A stretch of 64,000 nucleotides of DNA from Clostridia bacterium (GTDB lineage Bacteria > Bacillota > Clostridia > Oscillospirales > CAG-272): assembly GCA_017503105.1 (NCBI GenBank), contig JAFVTS010000010.1, forward strand, positions 1 through 64,000, written 5' to 3'. The notes beneath the pieces were generated by a model. The model searched no databases and was not told where the DNA came from. It saw only the letters and a list, made by a program, of their open reading frames with translations. The position numbers and the translations under genes are program-made. Below, piece by piece: positions 9,401 to 19,222 of this stretch. Numbering within the stretch: position 1 is the first letter of the stretch; each line of letters opens with the position of its first letter.

Positions 9401-10138
9401 ACTCAGCGCTTTGATTACAAATATCACTCGCCGCACCTCACCACCCTGCCCGAAAAAATGTCGGTATCCGAGCTCTCACCGACGGTGCTGAATGAAAGAA
9501 ATGAAAATAGTTCAGACTGCCAAAAAGCGGAGGAACGGGCCCTTCCGAAGAAAACGACCCCCGAATTCATTCATCCGTCAAAGAGAGAGGAGAGCAAAAG
9601 GCGCGGTATCGCGACTCACTTGTTCTTGCAATTCTGCGATTTTAAGAACCTCAAGGAAAACGGCGCCGAGCGTGAGCTCGAAAGACTCGTGAAGGAAGCC
9701 TTTATTTCCGAAAAGGACGCACCCCGTGTGAGAATTTCCGAGATAAAAGCGTTTATGGGATCGGAGCTTTTTGAAAGAATGCTCGGTGCGAAAAAACTGT
9801 GGAGGGAGTTCAGGTTCAACACCCCCCTGCCTGCGGTGCTCTTTACCACAGACTCCGAAAAGGCGTTGGCATACAAGGATAAAAACGTTCTCGTGCAGGG
9901 CGTTATGGACTGCGTCATAGAGGGTCACGACGGCTCACTCAGCATAGTGGATTACAAAACGGACAGGCTCACGCCCGAGGAGCTTGATTCCCCGACGATG
10001 GCGGAAGAGCATTTTAAAAACGCATACCGTAATCAACTGTATTATTACCGCATCGCCGCCGAGCGCATATTCGGAAAGACGCCCGAGCGAGTTGAAATAT
10101 TCTCGCTTCACCTCGGGAAGTGCGTAGACTTGACGTAA
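6419..10138 (+). CDS. addA: ATP-dependent helicase-nuclease subunit A
   Basis: 1239 residues, normal for AddA. In the AddAB complex this subunit is a UvrD-type 3'-5' helicase plus a nuclease that processes double-strand breaks for RecA loading. Visible motifs: Walker A AAAGSGKT (residues about 24-31), a Walker B/motif II IDEYQD near 398, helicase motif region YVALTRAEERLYV near 860, and the C-terminal RecB-type nuclease motif IVDYKTDR near 1175. A charged, low-complexity linker at about 935-985 holds an ACACGGGT copy. The usual partner addB, normally directly upstream, is absent: only 49 bases separate truB from this start. AddB may be elsewhere in the genome. A convergent terminator region follows. 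Confidence 0.95.
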   Translation: MENEWTAAQRLAIDRRDKSLLVSAAAGSGKTATLTQRIIETLLDEQTNISEMLIVTFTRAAVGELRDRISSAIKNRLSERPGDERLERQLFLLPSAKILTIDAFCNDCLKNFPEEAGINPGYRIADAAEILLISKEVFDGVSEAILRGELSDTVTKEGYEELCDCLADSKKMADVFDVFRKIYEKLRTTTRGIGTFSEMTEAYSPARYTTPGNTVFGRYIFEQEIEIFEFRAKLYSDFASALANDGATVGNYVKIASEEAEAFTRVAKTKNYEELRDAVDALSFSNLSMPRGSEKSPIMVAFGDARKKEKEHLEKEKKRFFAYTDEEWRASIEAIYRLMKTFGSVLLLFDAALTDKKKALGAFDYTDIERLAFDTLVKDGEPTDVARSISEQYRYVYIDEYQDVNDLQDSIFRAVSRENNRFTVGDIKQSIYSFRSANPDIFAEAKRSYPDIKDAHDLPAASIFMSKNFRSSAGIVDFVNAVFDKMFGIFASGIDYKPLDRLEAARKPLGKSYYDAPEICLTPTSEIELTDDGGDEEAENICAAVVAAKIKELIESGTRENEKLVLPEDDPNKKGNDPRIHPGDIAIILRSMKNKSEKYTSALTRLGIPVKTTGKKNFFMNSDVLLALCLLNSINNPLRDVYLTGLLRSPLFGFTADELVMIRGKEKYKPFYKSLCEYTDSHPDFERGKTFIKTLGRWRELAEGTKTDKLISILFREAGLLALASEHGEKENLLRLYEYARSFEGSSFGGLGSFIGYINNVIAEKESFDCNISSSTEDAVTVMSAHSSKGLQKPIVFFADASKKIENKDTSEKFLMSVGFGAALRHRTPRGLGVVDNPIAEAVKERMDEKNFEEELRILYVALTRAEERLYVVGASRELCAEDYYEKLSLISKNLCSRAVARRLSSHFDIITASTGRVPKDAELFVKDSKVAEAIIEKKNSIKEKSENSDGETAERAEDLEEGSEKAKKLDTGADKEPVDTVSDEERAALVELLTQRFDYKYHSPHLTTLPEKMSVSELSPTVLNERNENSSDCQKAEERALPKKTTPEFIHPSKREESKRRGIATHLFLQFCDFKNLKENGAERELERLVKEAFISEKDAPRVRISEIKAFMGSELFERMLGAKKLWREFRFNTPLPAVLFTTDSEKALAYKDKNVLVQGVMDCVIEGHDGSLSIVDYKTDRLTPEELDSPTMAEEHFKNAYRNQLYYYRIAAERIFGKTPERVEIFSLHLGKCVDLT
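9330..9337 (+). repeat. ACACGGGT word inside the addA linker
   Basis: Sits in AAAAACTCGACACGGGTGCC within a variable, charged linker, where protein constraint should be weak. Confidence 0.5.
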
Positions 10139-10212
10139 GATTTTCATATATCGAAAAGGCTTGCGTTGAACGTAGTTTTTGAAATTCAAAAAAGCAACGC
10201 CCGCCGAAAGGC

Positions 10213-10254
10213 AAAAAGGCACTTACGGAAACAAATTTCCATAAGTGCCTTTTA
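10213..10254. terminator. Rho-independent terminator between addA and mnmG
   Basis: AAGGCACTTA / TAAGTGCCTT stem flanked by A- and T-rich sequence, between convergent genes, so it can serve both strands. Confidence 0.8.
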
Positions 10255-10288
10255 ATATTTTTTGCGTAAAATCGTATAAAAAGCGGGG

Positions 10289-10298
10289 ACCCGTGTTA
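10289..10298 (-). repeat. ACACGGGT word at the mnmG stop codon
   Basis: On the minus strand the mnmG TAA stop lies in AATTAACACGGGTCCCC; the word begins inside the stop codon and runs downstream. Confidence 0.5.
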
Positions 10299-12200
10299 AT
10301 TTTTTGTCTGTGGCTCACCCTTGCGGGACGAAAGCCAGATGAGAAGCACGCTGACGTCTGCGGGGTTAACTCCACTTATGCGCGACGCCTGACCTATGTT
10401 CAGCGGACGTATTTTTGCAAGCTTCTCTGCCGATTCAAGACGAAGTCCCGTGATAGAGGTATAGTCGATGTCATCGGGAAGCACTTTTTCTTCAAGCTTT
10501 TTCTGTCTTTGCACCTCGGCAAGCTCGCGCTTTATATATCCTTCGTACTTCACCGTGACTCCGACCGCGACTCTCACTTCCTTTTCAAGTATAGGGCGAT
10601 TTTTGTCGATAGGCAGAAGCGTTTCGTAATCAAGCTCGGGGCGGCGCATAAGCTCATCAAGCTTTGCCCCCGTGCTTATCGGTGCAGAGCCGTGCTCGGC
10701 AAGAAAGGCGTTCACAGCGTCACTCGGCGGTATCACCGTTCCCTTAACGCGAGCTATCTCATCCTCGAGCGTTTTCTTCTTTTGCAAAAAGCGCGCGTAT
10801 CTCTCCTCACCGATAAGCCCCACTCTGTGACCTATCTCCGAAAGACGCATATCCGCGTTATCCTGCCTCAAAAGAAGACGGTACTCGCTTCGGGAGGTCA
10901 TCATTCTGTAAGGCTCCTCGGTGCCCTTGGTTACAAGATCGTCGATAAGCGTGCCGATATAAGACGTGAATCTTTCAAGTATCATCGGCTCTTTTCCGAG
11001 GACCGCGAGAGCCGCGTTTATACCCGCCACAAGGCCCTGTGCCGCCGCCTCCTCGTAGCCCGAGGTCCCGTTGAACTGTCCCGCGCCGTAAAGTCCGGAC
11101 ACTTTCTTAAATTCAAGGGTCGGAAGCATCTCGGTCGGCTCGACGCAGTCGTATTCTATGGCGTAGGCGTAGCGCATTATTTCAGCGTTCTCGAAGCCGG
11201 AGAGCGATTTCAGCATATCGTGCTGAACGTCGCAGGGCATAGAGCTCGAAAAGCCTTGAATATAAAGCTCCTCGGTATCAAGACCGCAGGGCTCGACGAA
11301 GAGCTGATGGCGCTCCTTATCGGCAAATCTGACGAGCTTCGTTTCAATGGACGGACAGTATCTCGGCCCCTGCCCCGTGATGTTTCCCGAGTACATAGCC
11401 GAGCGGTCCATATTTTCGTTTATAATTCTGTGGGTCTCTTTGTTCGTGTAGACGACGTGGCAGGCGACCTTGTTCTTTTCATTTGGCAAGTAGCGCTCCG
11501 TGCGTACGGAAAACGGCGTAGGATCATCCTCACCCTCTTGCACGTCAAGCGCAGAAAAATCGACCGAGCGTCTGTGCACTCTTGCGGGCGTTCCCGTCTT
11601 GAAGCGCATAAGCGAAAGTCCGAGGCGCCTGAGCGATGCGGAAAGCCCCCTTGCCGCCATCATTCCGTCAGGGCCTGCGGAATACGCTTTATCACCGACG
11701 AATATCTCGCTCTCAAGAAACGTTCCCGTTGCGACTATCGCCTTTTCGCACTCCCAGCGCTCGCCAAGAGCCGTGATAAGAGCGCAAACATTTAACACGC
11801 CCCCCACCGTCTTCGTTTCTATATCAACTATTTCCGCTTGAACGAGCCTGAGATTCGGCTCTGACTCAAGCGTTTTTTTCATATGCCTTTTATACTCCGT
11901 CCTGTCCGCCTGAACGCGCTTTGAATGGACGGCAGCGCCCTTGCCGAGATTCAAGGTGCGCGACTGTATCGTGGTAAGGTCAGCGGCGTAGCCCATCTCT
12001 CCGCCGAGCGCGTCTATCTCGAAAACGAGGTGACCCTTGGCGCTTCCGCCGATTGATGGATTGCACGGCATATTTCCGACAGCGTCAAGATTTGTGGTAA
12101 AAAGAACTGTGTCGACACCCATTCTGGAAGAAGCAAGAGCCGCCTCTATTCCCGCGTGTCCCGCACCGATAACCGCCACCCGTGTTGAAAGCTTGATCAT
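10296..12200 (-). CDS. mnmG: tRNA uridine-5-carboxymethylaminomethyl modification enzyme MnmG (GidA)
   Basis: 634 residues. MnmG is the FAD-dependent partner of MnmE in making cmnm5U34 in tRNA anticodons. The dinucleotide-binding GAGHAG is at residues 12-17, and the family blocks NLDAVGNMPCNPSIGG, CPSIETKLVRF, EEPYRMMTSRSEYRLLLRQDNAD and the C-terminal ASRISGVNPADVSVLLIWL are intact. The ATG at 12200 has AAAGGA at the right distance. It follows ymdB by 39 bases and rny lies further upstream, suggesting one RNA-processing operon. mnmE, often adjacent, is not in the window. The extreme N-terminus (KLSTRVAV) encodes an ACACGGGT copy. Confidence 0.95.
   Translation of the reverse strand: MIKLSTRVAVIGAGHAGIEAALASSRMGVDTVLFTTNLDAVGNMPCNPSIGGSAKGHLVFEIDALGGEMGYAADLTTIQSRTLNLGKGAAVHSKRVQADRTEYKRHMKKTLESEPNLRLVQAEIVDIETKTVGGVLNVCALITALGERWECEKAIVATGTFLESEIFVGDKAYSAGPDGMMAARGLSASLRRLGLSLMRFKTGTPARVHRRSVDFSALDVQEGEDDPTPFSVRTERYLPNEKNKVACHVVYTNKETHRIINENMDRSAMYSGNITGQGPRYCPSIETKLVRFADKERHQLFVEPCGLDTEELYIQGFSSSMPCDVQHDMLKSLSGFENAEIMRYAYAIEYDCVEPTEMLPTLEFKKVSGLYGAGQFNGTSGYEEAAAQGLVAGINAALAVLGKEPMILERFTSYIGTLIDDLVTKGTEEPYRMMTSRSEYRLLLRQDNADMRLSEIGHRVGLIGEERYARFLQKKKTLEDEIARVKGTVIPPSDAVNAFLAEHGSAPISTGAKLDELMRRPELDYETLLPIDKNRPILEKEVRVAVGVTVKYEGYIKRELAEVQRQKKLEEKVLPDDIDYTSITGLRLESAEKLAKIRPLNIGQASRISGVNPADVSVLLIWLSSRKGEPQTKN
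12178..12186 (-). repeat. AACACGGGT word in the first codons of mnmG
   Basis: Minus strand TTTCAACACGGGTGGCGG encodes residues 5-9 of MnmG. Confidence 0.4.
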
Positions 12201-12239
12201 TTTTTCATCCTTTCCAAAGCCCCGAATACTCTCCGAGCA

Positions 12240-13013
12240 TCAAAAGCTCACACGCTCAATATCCACTACTCTGCCCGTCGCGGTATTGAGCTCGAATATA
12301 ACTCCGTCGGCTACGACGGGGCCCCTTGCCTGTATGAACTTTTTTGGAAGCCTCGTCCGCATTTTTTCAACGACGCACTCAGCGTCCATTCCAAGCACGC
12401 CCTCGCTTTCTCCGCACATTCCGAGATCGCTTATATATCCCGTGCCCTCGGGAAGAATGCGTCCGTCAGCCGTCGGAACGTGGGTGTGCGTGCCGAATAT
12501 GACGTTCACCCTGCCGTCGTAAGCATAGCCTATCGCAAGTTTCTCCCCCGTTGCCTCCGCGTGAACGTCAAGCACCGCAAAATCATACCTGCCCTTTTGC
12601 TCGGAAAGGACTCTGTCGATATAAGAGAAAGGCGAGTCAAGCACCGGATCCATATACACCGTTCCCATAACGTTTATGACGAGCATCCTATACCCGAGCG
12701 CATCAAATATTCCAAAGCCCTCCCCCGGCGCAGCATCGCCAAAGTTCAAGGGGCGCAAAATCGCGCGCTCCTCATCAAGAAAGCTATAGACGGATCTGTT
12801 TCTCAAGGTGTGATTTCCGCCGCTGATAACGTCAGCGCCCGAGCGCAAAAGAAGCTTTGCCGCATCCTCGGAAATACCCGTGACAAGAGATGCGTTCTCG
12901 CCGTTTACGATACAAAAATCTATTCTGTACTTTTCTCTTACGCGCCAAAGATTCTTTGTAAGATGCTCAAGCCCCGCGGGACTCGTAACGTCACCGATAG
13001 CAAGTATTCTCAT
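12240..13013 (-). CDS. ymdB: TIGR00282 family metallophosphoesterase, YmdB-like cyclic-nucleotide phosphodiesterase
   Basis: 257 residues, the family length. It begins MRILAIGDVTSPAGLEHL; the GD, the NGENA block near residue 39 and SGGNHTL near 66 supply metal ligands of the calcineurin-like fold, and GTHTHVPTADGRILP near 155 completes the site. B. subtilis YmdB hydrolyses 2',3'-cyclic nucleotides and affects biofilm versus motility decisions; equivalence here is inferred from family membership. It lies between rny and mnmG on the same strand, and the rny-ymdB adjacency is widely conserved in Bacillota. GGAAGAAG precedes the start by four bases. Confidence 0.92.
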   Translation of the reverse strand: MRILAIGDVTSPAGLEHLTKNLWRVREKYRIDFCIVNGENASLVTGISEDAAKLLLRSGADVISGGNHTLRNRSVYSFLDEERAILRPLNFGDAAPGEGFGIFDALGYRMLVINVMGTVYMDPVLDSPFSYIDRVLSEQKGRYDFAVLDVHAEATGEKLAIGYAYDGRVNVIFGTHTHVPTADGRILPEGTGYISDLGMCGESEGVLGMDAECVVEKMRTRLPKKFIQARGPVVADGVIFELNTATGRVVDIERVSF

Positions 13014-13100
13014 AATTCTTCTTTCCGTATTTTAAAAATCGGAAGTTCTTCCGACAAATTTCTACATTTATTATAATATTACTAATATACCTTTTTAAAA

Positions 13101-13135
13101 ACCAACCTCCCCTTTATAGAGGAGGCTGGTAACTG
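13101..13135 (-). terminator. probable terminator, minus strand
   Basis: On the minus strand ACCAGCCTCC pairs with GGAGGTTGGT (13101-13130) and is followed by a T run. It lies downstream of rny and its tandem repeats, upstream of ymdB, and may only partly stop transcription. Confidence 0.55.
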
Positions 13136-13194
13136 TAAAACTTTTGTTATGGGCTCTTTTTTTAACGAATCCAAAATGCAATTCCGAAATATAA

Positions 13195-13507
13195 GCAATG
13201 TTCTTCCAACCAACCGCGTATTTTCATACGCCGAGGGGAAACGCCTCTTAGAGCCAAAATGTAATTTTGAGATATAAGCGGGGTTCTTCCGACCGACTTC
13301 GTATTCTCATACGTCAAGGGAAAAACAGCGCTTAGAGCCAAAATGTAATTTTGAGATATAAGTGGGGTTCTTCCGACCGACCGCGTATTCTCATACGCCA
13401 AGGGAAAAACAGCGCTTAGAGCCAAAATGTAATTTTGAGATATAAGTGGGGTTCTTCCGACCGACCGCGTATTCTCATACGCCGAGGGAGGAAAACGCCG
13501 CTTAGAT
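13195..13507. repeat. 84-bp tandem repeat array, about four units
   Basis: The marker GTTCTTCC recurs at 13200, 13283, 13367 and 13451, spacing 83, 84 and 84 bases. Units share ATTTTGAGATATAAG and CGTATTCTCATACG. The array occupies the rny-ymdB gap; the first unit is most diverged and the middle ones nearly identical. A minus-strand open frame across it would encode a 28-residue repeat, but it has no credible start or ribosome site. Confidence 0.85.
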
Positions 13508-13513
13508 CCAAAA

Positions 13514-15058
13514 TTATTTTGCGTAGTCTATGTGACGGGATTCGCGGATGACACTCACCTTGATCTGACCCGGATAATCAAGCTCGTTTTCAATCTTCTT
13601 CGCAATGTCGCGGGCAAGAAGCTTCATCGCGTCGTCGGTAATAACCTCGGGCTTGACCATAATCCTGACCTCACGGCCCGCTTGAATAGCAAAGGTCTTT
13701 TCGATACCGTCGAAGCTGCCTGCAACCTCTTCAAGCTTCTGAAGACGCTTTATGTAATTTTCAACGTCCTCGCGGCGAGCACCCGGTCTTGCGGCACTTA
13801 TCGCGTCCGCTGCCTGAATAATAAAGTCAAGAAGCGACACGGGATCAACGTCACCGTGGTGCGACTCGATAGCGTGAATTATTTCCTTATTCTCACGATA
13901 CTTAGTTGCAAGCTCAACACCAAGCTGGATGTGAGAGCCCTCAGCCTCGCTCGTTACTGCCTTACCGATATCGTGGAGAAGTCCCGCACGCTTTGCCATA
14001 GTTACGTCAGCGCCGATCTCATCGGCAATAACGCCTGCAAGCATAGAAACCTCAATCGAGTGACGAAGAGCGTTCTGACCGAAGGAAGTGCGGTACTTCA
14101 TTCGTCCGAGAAGTTTGATAAGCTCGGGGTTGAGTCCGTGTACGCCCGTTTCAAATACGGCACGCTCGCCCGCCTGCTTAATTGCTCCGTCAACCTCTTT
14201 CTTTGCCTTTTCGACCATCTCTTCAATTCTCGCAGGATGGATCCTTCCGTCGCTGACGAGCTTTTCAAGAGCTATACGGGCGATCTCACGTCTGATGGGA
14301 TCAAAGCCCGAAACGGTGATAACGTCGGGCGTGTCGTCGATAATGAGCTCAACACCCGTAAGATTTTCTATCGTTCTGATATTTCTTCCCTCGCGTCCGA
14401 TGATCCTACCCTTCATATCGTCACCGGGGATCTGGACGACGGATATAGCGATCTCGCTGACGTGATCCGCAGCGCAGCGCTGAATAGCAAGAGAGAGGAT
14501 ATCCTTCGCCTTTGCGTCAGCCTCGTCACGGAATCTCTCCTCGTATTCCGCGATCTTAAGAGCCGTTTCGTGCTTCATCTCGGAATCAAGTCTTGCGACG
14601 AGCTCCGCCTTCGCAGCCTCTTTAGTAAGACCCGCGATCTTTTCAAGCATTGCTATCTGACCGTCAAGGGTCTTCTTTACTTCTTCCTTCGCTTTGTCAA
14701 GCTCGGCGCTCTTTTCCTGCATTACGAGCTCTTTCTTTTCAAGCCCTTCAAGCTTTGCGTCAAGAGTTTCCTCTTTTTGAGTAACACGGCGCTCAAGTCT
14801 TGAAACCTCCTTGCGGCGTTCCTTGATCTCCTGGTCCGCCTCGCTCTGCATTTTAAAGATAGTTTCCTTAGCGGAAATAAGAGCTTCCTTCTTTGCGCTC
14901 TCGGCATTCTTGATTGCATCCTCAAGTATATGCTTCGCCTGAGTCTCGGCAGAGCCGAGCTTCTTTTTTGCGCTTGCCTTATACAAAATTATACTGACAA
15001 CGGAGCCAAGCACAAGACCGACGGCGCCGCCAATAAGGGCATAAAGCCACCAATTCAT
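13514..15058 (-). CDS. rny: ribonuclease Y
   Basis: 514 residues. RNase Y is the membrane-anchored endoribonuclease that starts mRNA decay in many Bacillota. An N-terminal membrane helix ([19 protein letters not shown], residues about 3-21) is followed by a long coiled coil (about 30-190), a KH domain with the [15 protein letters not shown] motif near 222 and an HD domain with LLHDIGKA near 360. The ATG at 15058 has GGAGGTG eight bases upstream. A TTGACT-17-TATAAT promoter lies further upstream. The 3' side holds the 84-bp repeat array, then ymdB and mnmG on the same strand. Confidence 0.97.
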   Translation of the reverse strand: MNWWLYALIGGAVGLVLGSVVSIILYKASAKKKLGSAETQAKHILEDAIKNAESAKKEALISAKETIFKMQSEADQEIKERRKEVSRLERRVTQKEETLDAKLEGLEKKELVMQEKSAELDKAKEEVKKTLDGQIAMLEKIAGLTKEAAKAELVARLDSEMKHETALKIAEYEERFRDEADAKAKDILSLAIQRCAADHVSEIAISVVQIPGDDMKGRIIGREGRNIRTIENLTGVELIIDDTPDVITVSGFDPIRREIARIALEKLVSDGRIHPARIEEMVEKAKKEVDGAIKQAGERAVFETGVHGLNPELIKLLGRMKYRTSFGQNALRHSIEVSMLAGVIADEIGADVTMAKRAGLLHDIGKAVTSEAEGSHIQLGVELATKYRENKEIIHAIESHHGDVDPVSLLDFIIQAADAISAARPGARREDVENYIKRLQKLEEVAGSFDGIEKTFAIQAGREVRIMVKPEVITDDAMKLLARDIAKKIENELDYPGQIKVSVIRESRHIDYAK

Positions 15059-15188
15059 TTTTACACCTCCTCGTGATTACTTCTTAGGGTAATCTATGTA
15101 AGAAAAATTAAAATTTTAATATGATTTTCGTCCGTGTCGAAGCTTTTCCGCAAATCGCTCCGTCACGAACAAACAGTCATACAAATAT

Positions 15189-15217
15189 ATTATATAATAT
15201 TTTATAAGTAAAGTCAA
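15189..15217 (-). promoter_or_regulatory. sigma-A type promoter for rny
   Basis: Minus strand TTGACT (15212-15217), 17-base spacer, TATAAT (15189-15194). The remaining bases to 15420 are AT-rich with no gene seen. Confidence 0.65.
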
Positions 15218-15424
15218 TAAGAAATCAGAATAAAAATGCACTTTTTGATAAAATTCAATTGCAAAAATAAACAAAAAATACATAAAAGCCATATAAAGGA
15301 AAACAATATTAAGAAGCGAGCATCACGCTTTTGCGAGAAGGGCTTGCTTACGTATTTTTTGGCACTTCAAGCGCTGTTTGGACAATTATTAACAAAATGT
15401 TCACACAAATTCTCTCCCAAACTC

Positions 15425-15453
15425 TTGACACGCATCGAAAAAAGGTATATATT
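15425..15453 (+). promoter_or_regulatory. heat-shock operon promoter
   Basis: TTGACA (15425-15430), 17-base spacer, TATATT (15448-15453), directly ahead of the CIRCE operator at 15467. Confidence 0.8.
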
Positions 15454-15466
15454 ATTAGTGACGATG

Positions 15467-15493
15467 TTAGCACTCACACACATCAAGTGCTAA
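15467..15493. promoter_or_regulatory. CIRCE operator for HrcA
   Basis: TTAGCACTC, nine bases, AAGTGCTAA: the canonical inverted repeat with one mismatch in the right arm. It overlaps the expected transcription start, so HrcA would repress its own operon. Confidence 0.95.
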
Positions 15494-15519
15494 TTCGTAG
15501 GAAAGTGAGGTGCCGTTTT

Positions 15520-16587
15520 GTGGATGATTCCCGTCTTTCGCCAAGAAAGAAGCAGATCTTAAAAGCTATCGTTGACGCTCATATCGACCACGGCGAGCCC
15601 GTCGGCTCAAGATACCTTGCCGACGACGCAAAGATAAATTGCTCGTCCGCGACCATCAGAAACGAAATGGCAGAGCTTGAGCAGATGGGCTATCTTGTTC
15701 AGCCGCACACGTCGGCGGGAAGAGTTCCGTCGAAGCTCGGATACAAGTTCTACGTTGAGTCGCTTGTCAGACAGTACAGCGAAACGAAGACGGAGATCGA
15801 CGAGATCAACGAAAAGCTGCGCTACAAGCTTACCGAAATGGACGAAATCCTGAGTGAGGCGTCGAGGCTTGCCTCGTCGTTCACCGACTACACGGGAATC
15901 GCCTTTAAATCCAATTCGGGCAAGGTAAGGATAAATAAATTCGAAACGGTCTATATCTCTCCGAAGCATTTCCTTTTGGTTATGATGTTCGCGGGAGATA
16001 TCGTGAAGGCAAAGCCGATCCACCTTTCCTTCTCGCTCAGAGAAGAGGAGCTTCACAGATTCACCGAGGCGGCTAATATTTATCTTGTAAATCTTACGAG
16101 CGACGAGATCACGATGCCCATTATCGTGCGCATTGAAGCCCTTATGGGCTCCGTTGGCGCTATGGTACACCCGACAGTCAAGATGATATACGAAACGATG
16201 AGCGAGCTTGACACAGCCGATATAAAGCTCGAGGGTGTTACGAAGCTTTTGCAATACCCCGAGTATTCGGACGTTTCAAGGGTGCGCGAGCTGCTCGGCG
16301 TTCTTGAAGAGAAGGATAAACTGCTTGACGTGATCTCTACGCACACGCTGAGCGACGACGATATTCACGTTTACATCGGTGACGACGACTCGGGCGAGGT
16401 TATGAGCGACACTTCGATGATCTTCAAGACCATCAACATCGGCGGCAAGGAGCTTTCGATAGGCGTCATAGGTCCCAAGCGAATGAATTATTCAAAGGTA
16501 ATAGGAATGATAAACCAGCTTGCCACAGGACTCGACAGAATGTTTGGCGAGGATAAGCTGCTCGGCGACGGAGAAAGTAAATTTTAG
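15520..16587 (+). CDS. hrcA: heat-inducible transcription repressor HrcA
   Basis: 355 residues from a GTG at 15520. HrcA binds CIRCE and represses the dnaK operon, with its folding dependent on chaperones. The product begins VDDSRLSPRKKQILKAIVDAHIDHGEPVGSRYL, the winged-helix N-terminus, and contains SSATIRNEMAELEQMGYLVQPHTSAGRVPS and the C-terminal GPKRMNYSKVIGMINQL motif. The GTG is chosen because GAGG sits ten bases upstream and the match to the family starts here; a longer in-frame reading would run through the promoter and CIRCE. Its stop codon lies in a dispersed palindrome (16577-16592). grpE follows after 80 bases. Confidence 0.95.
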   Translation: MDDSRLSPRKKQILKAIVDAHIDHGEPVGSRYLADDAKINCSSATIRNEMAELEQMGYLVQPHTSAGRVPSKLGYKFYVESLVRQYSETKTEIDEINEKLRYKLTEMDEILSEASRLASSFTDYTGIAFKSNSGKVRINKFETVYISPKHFLLVMMFAGDIVKAKPIHLSFSLREEELHRFTEAANIYLVNLTSDEITMPIIVRIEALMGSVGAMVHPTVKMIYETMSELDTADIKLEGVTKLLQYPEYSDVSRVRELLGVLEEKDKLLDVISTHTLSDDDIHVYIGDDDSGEVMSDTSMIFKTINIGGKELSIGVIGPKRMNYSKVIGMINQLATGLDRMFGEDKLLGDGESKF

Positions 16588-16620
16588 TTTACATTTTCCC
16601 AAAGCGTGCCATACCGTGTT
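16577..16620. repeat. dispersed composite element, copy at the hrcA end
   Basis: GTAAATTTTAGTTTAC (16577-16592) followed 20 bases later by ACCGTGTT (16613-16620), a one-base-shorter form of ACCCGTGTT shared with the copy at 31210. Confidence 0.55.
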
Positions 16621-16667
16621 AAATTCAGCGTAATAAATATCAGATAATTATACAGGAGGTCAACGTC

Positions 16668-17207
16668 TTGACTGAAGAAACAAAAGTTCCGAATGCCGAA
16701 GCAGAGGCGAAGGAAACCGACAAAAAAAGTAAAAAAAGCTCAGCTCTTAAAGAAGAAAACGAAAGACTTCGCGCGGAGCTTGAGGAGCAAAAAAAGATGC
16801 TCGCCGAGCAAAACGACAAGTATCTTCGAATGGCTGCTGAGTACGACAATTTCAGACGCCGTTCAAGAGAAGAAAAGGAAGCGACGTATGAAAACGCGCT
16901 TTCCGACACCGTAGCCGAACTTCTTCCCATTATAGACAACCTTGAGCGCGCTGCGATGTACGACGACGGAGAAAAGGTCAGGGACGGCTTGGTGATGATA
17001 GCGAAGTCCGTCACGGGTGCGCTCTCAGCGCTCGGCGTCGAGGAGATCGGAAAGGTCGGCGACACGTTCGACCCGAATTTACACAGTGCGGTAATGCACG
17101 TAGAGGACGAATCACTCGGCGAGGGTGAGATAGTCGAGGTATTCCAAAAGGGATACAAGAAGGGCAAGCACATAATTCGCTTTGCCACGGTTAAAACAGC
17201 TAACTAA
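16668..17207 (+). CDS. grpE: nucleotide exchange factor GrpE
   Basis: 179 residues from a TTG start with AGGAGGT nine bases upstream. GrpE releases ADP from DnaK. The N-terminal 70 residues are a charged coiled coil (EENERLRAELEEQKKMLAEQ), then comes the conserved AAEYDNFRRRSREEKE block near 57 and the beta-wing domain ending with the signature VEVFQKGYKKGKHIIRFATV. It sits between hrcA and dnaK in the usual Bacillota order and is controlled by the upstream CIRCE. The TTG may moderate its translation relative to dnaK. Confidence 0.96.
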   Translation: MTEETKVPNAEAEAKETDKKSKKSSALKEENERLRAELEEQKKMLAEQNDKYLRMAAEYDNFRRRSREEKEATYENALSDTVAELLPIIDNLERAAMYDDGEKVRDGLVMIAKSVTGALSALGVEEIGKVGDTFDPNLHSAVMHVEDESLGEGEIVEVFQKGYKKGKHIIRFATVKTAN

Positions 17208-19064
<1,857 letters not shown>

Positions 19065-19070
19065 GTCCCG

Positions 19071-19187
19071 ACCCGTGTGAAATATTTTAACATTCCCTCG
19101 CGGATATTTCCGCGAGGGAATGACTTGCAAAAAACGTTATATACATTTTTACTTTCCCGAAGCGGAGGTGAATAATGTAAACTAAAA
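19071..19187. repeat. dispersed element parts between dnaK and dnaJ
   Basis: ACCCGTGT at 19071-19078 just after the dnaK stop, and a half-palindrome TGTAAACTAAAA at 19176-19187. The two parts lie about 100 bases apart with a hairpin between them. Confidence 0.4.
19091..19122 (+). terminator. strong hairpin between dnaK and dnaJ without a T-tract
   Basis: CATTCCCTCGCGGA / TCCGCGAGGGAATG is a perfect 14-bp stem with a four-base loop. No T run follows, so it may be an mRNA-processing or stabilising structure rather than a full terminator. Confidence 0.5.
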
Positions 19188-19222
19188 GCAACATAAAATC
19201 CGACAATAAAAGGATAAAATCA

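Noticed and set aside
10245-11795. 516-codon plus-strand frame opposite mnmG
   Set aside because: MnmG is unmistakable on the minus strand; this frame lacks a ribosome site and family resemblance.
13162-13425. Minus-strand frame encoding a 28-residue repeat
   Set aside because: Explained by a tandem DNA repeat whose unit is a multiple of three; no start signal and the frame is lost in the outer units.
13195-13507. CRISPR array
   Set aside because: The units are contiguous 84-bp repeats without unique spacers, and no cas genes are present.
15331-15519. N-terminal extension of HrcA
   Set aside because: It would cross the promoter and CIRCE operator, which must be untranslated; the GTG at 15520 fits the family.
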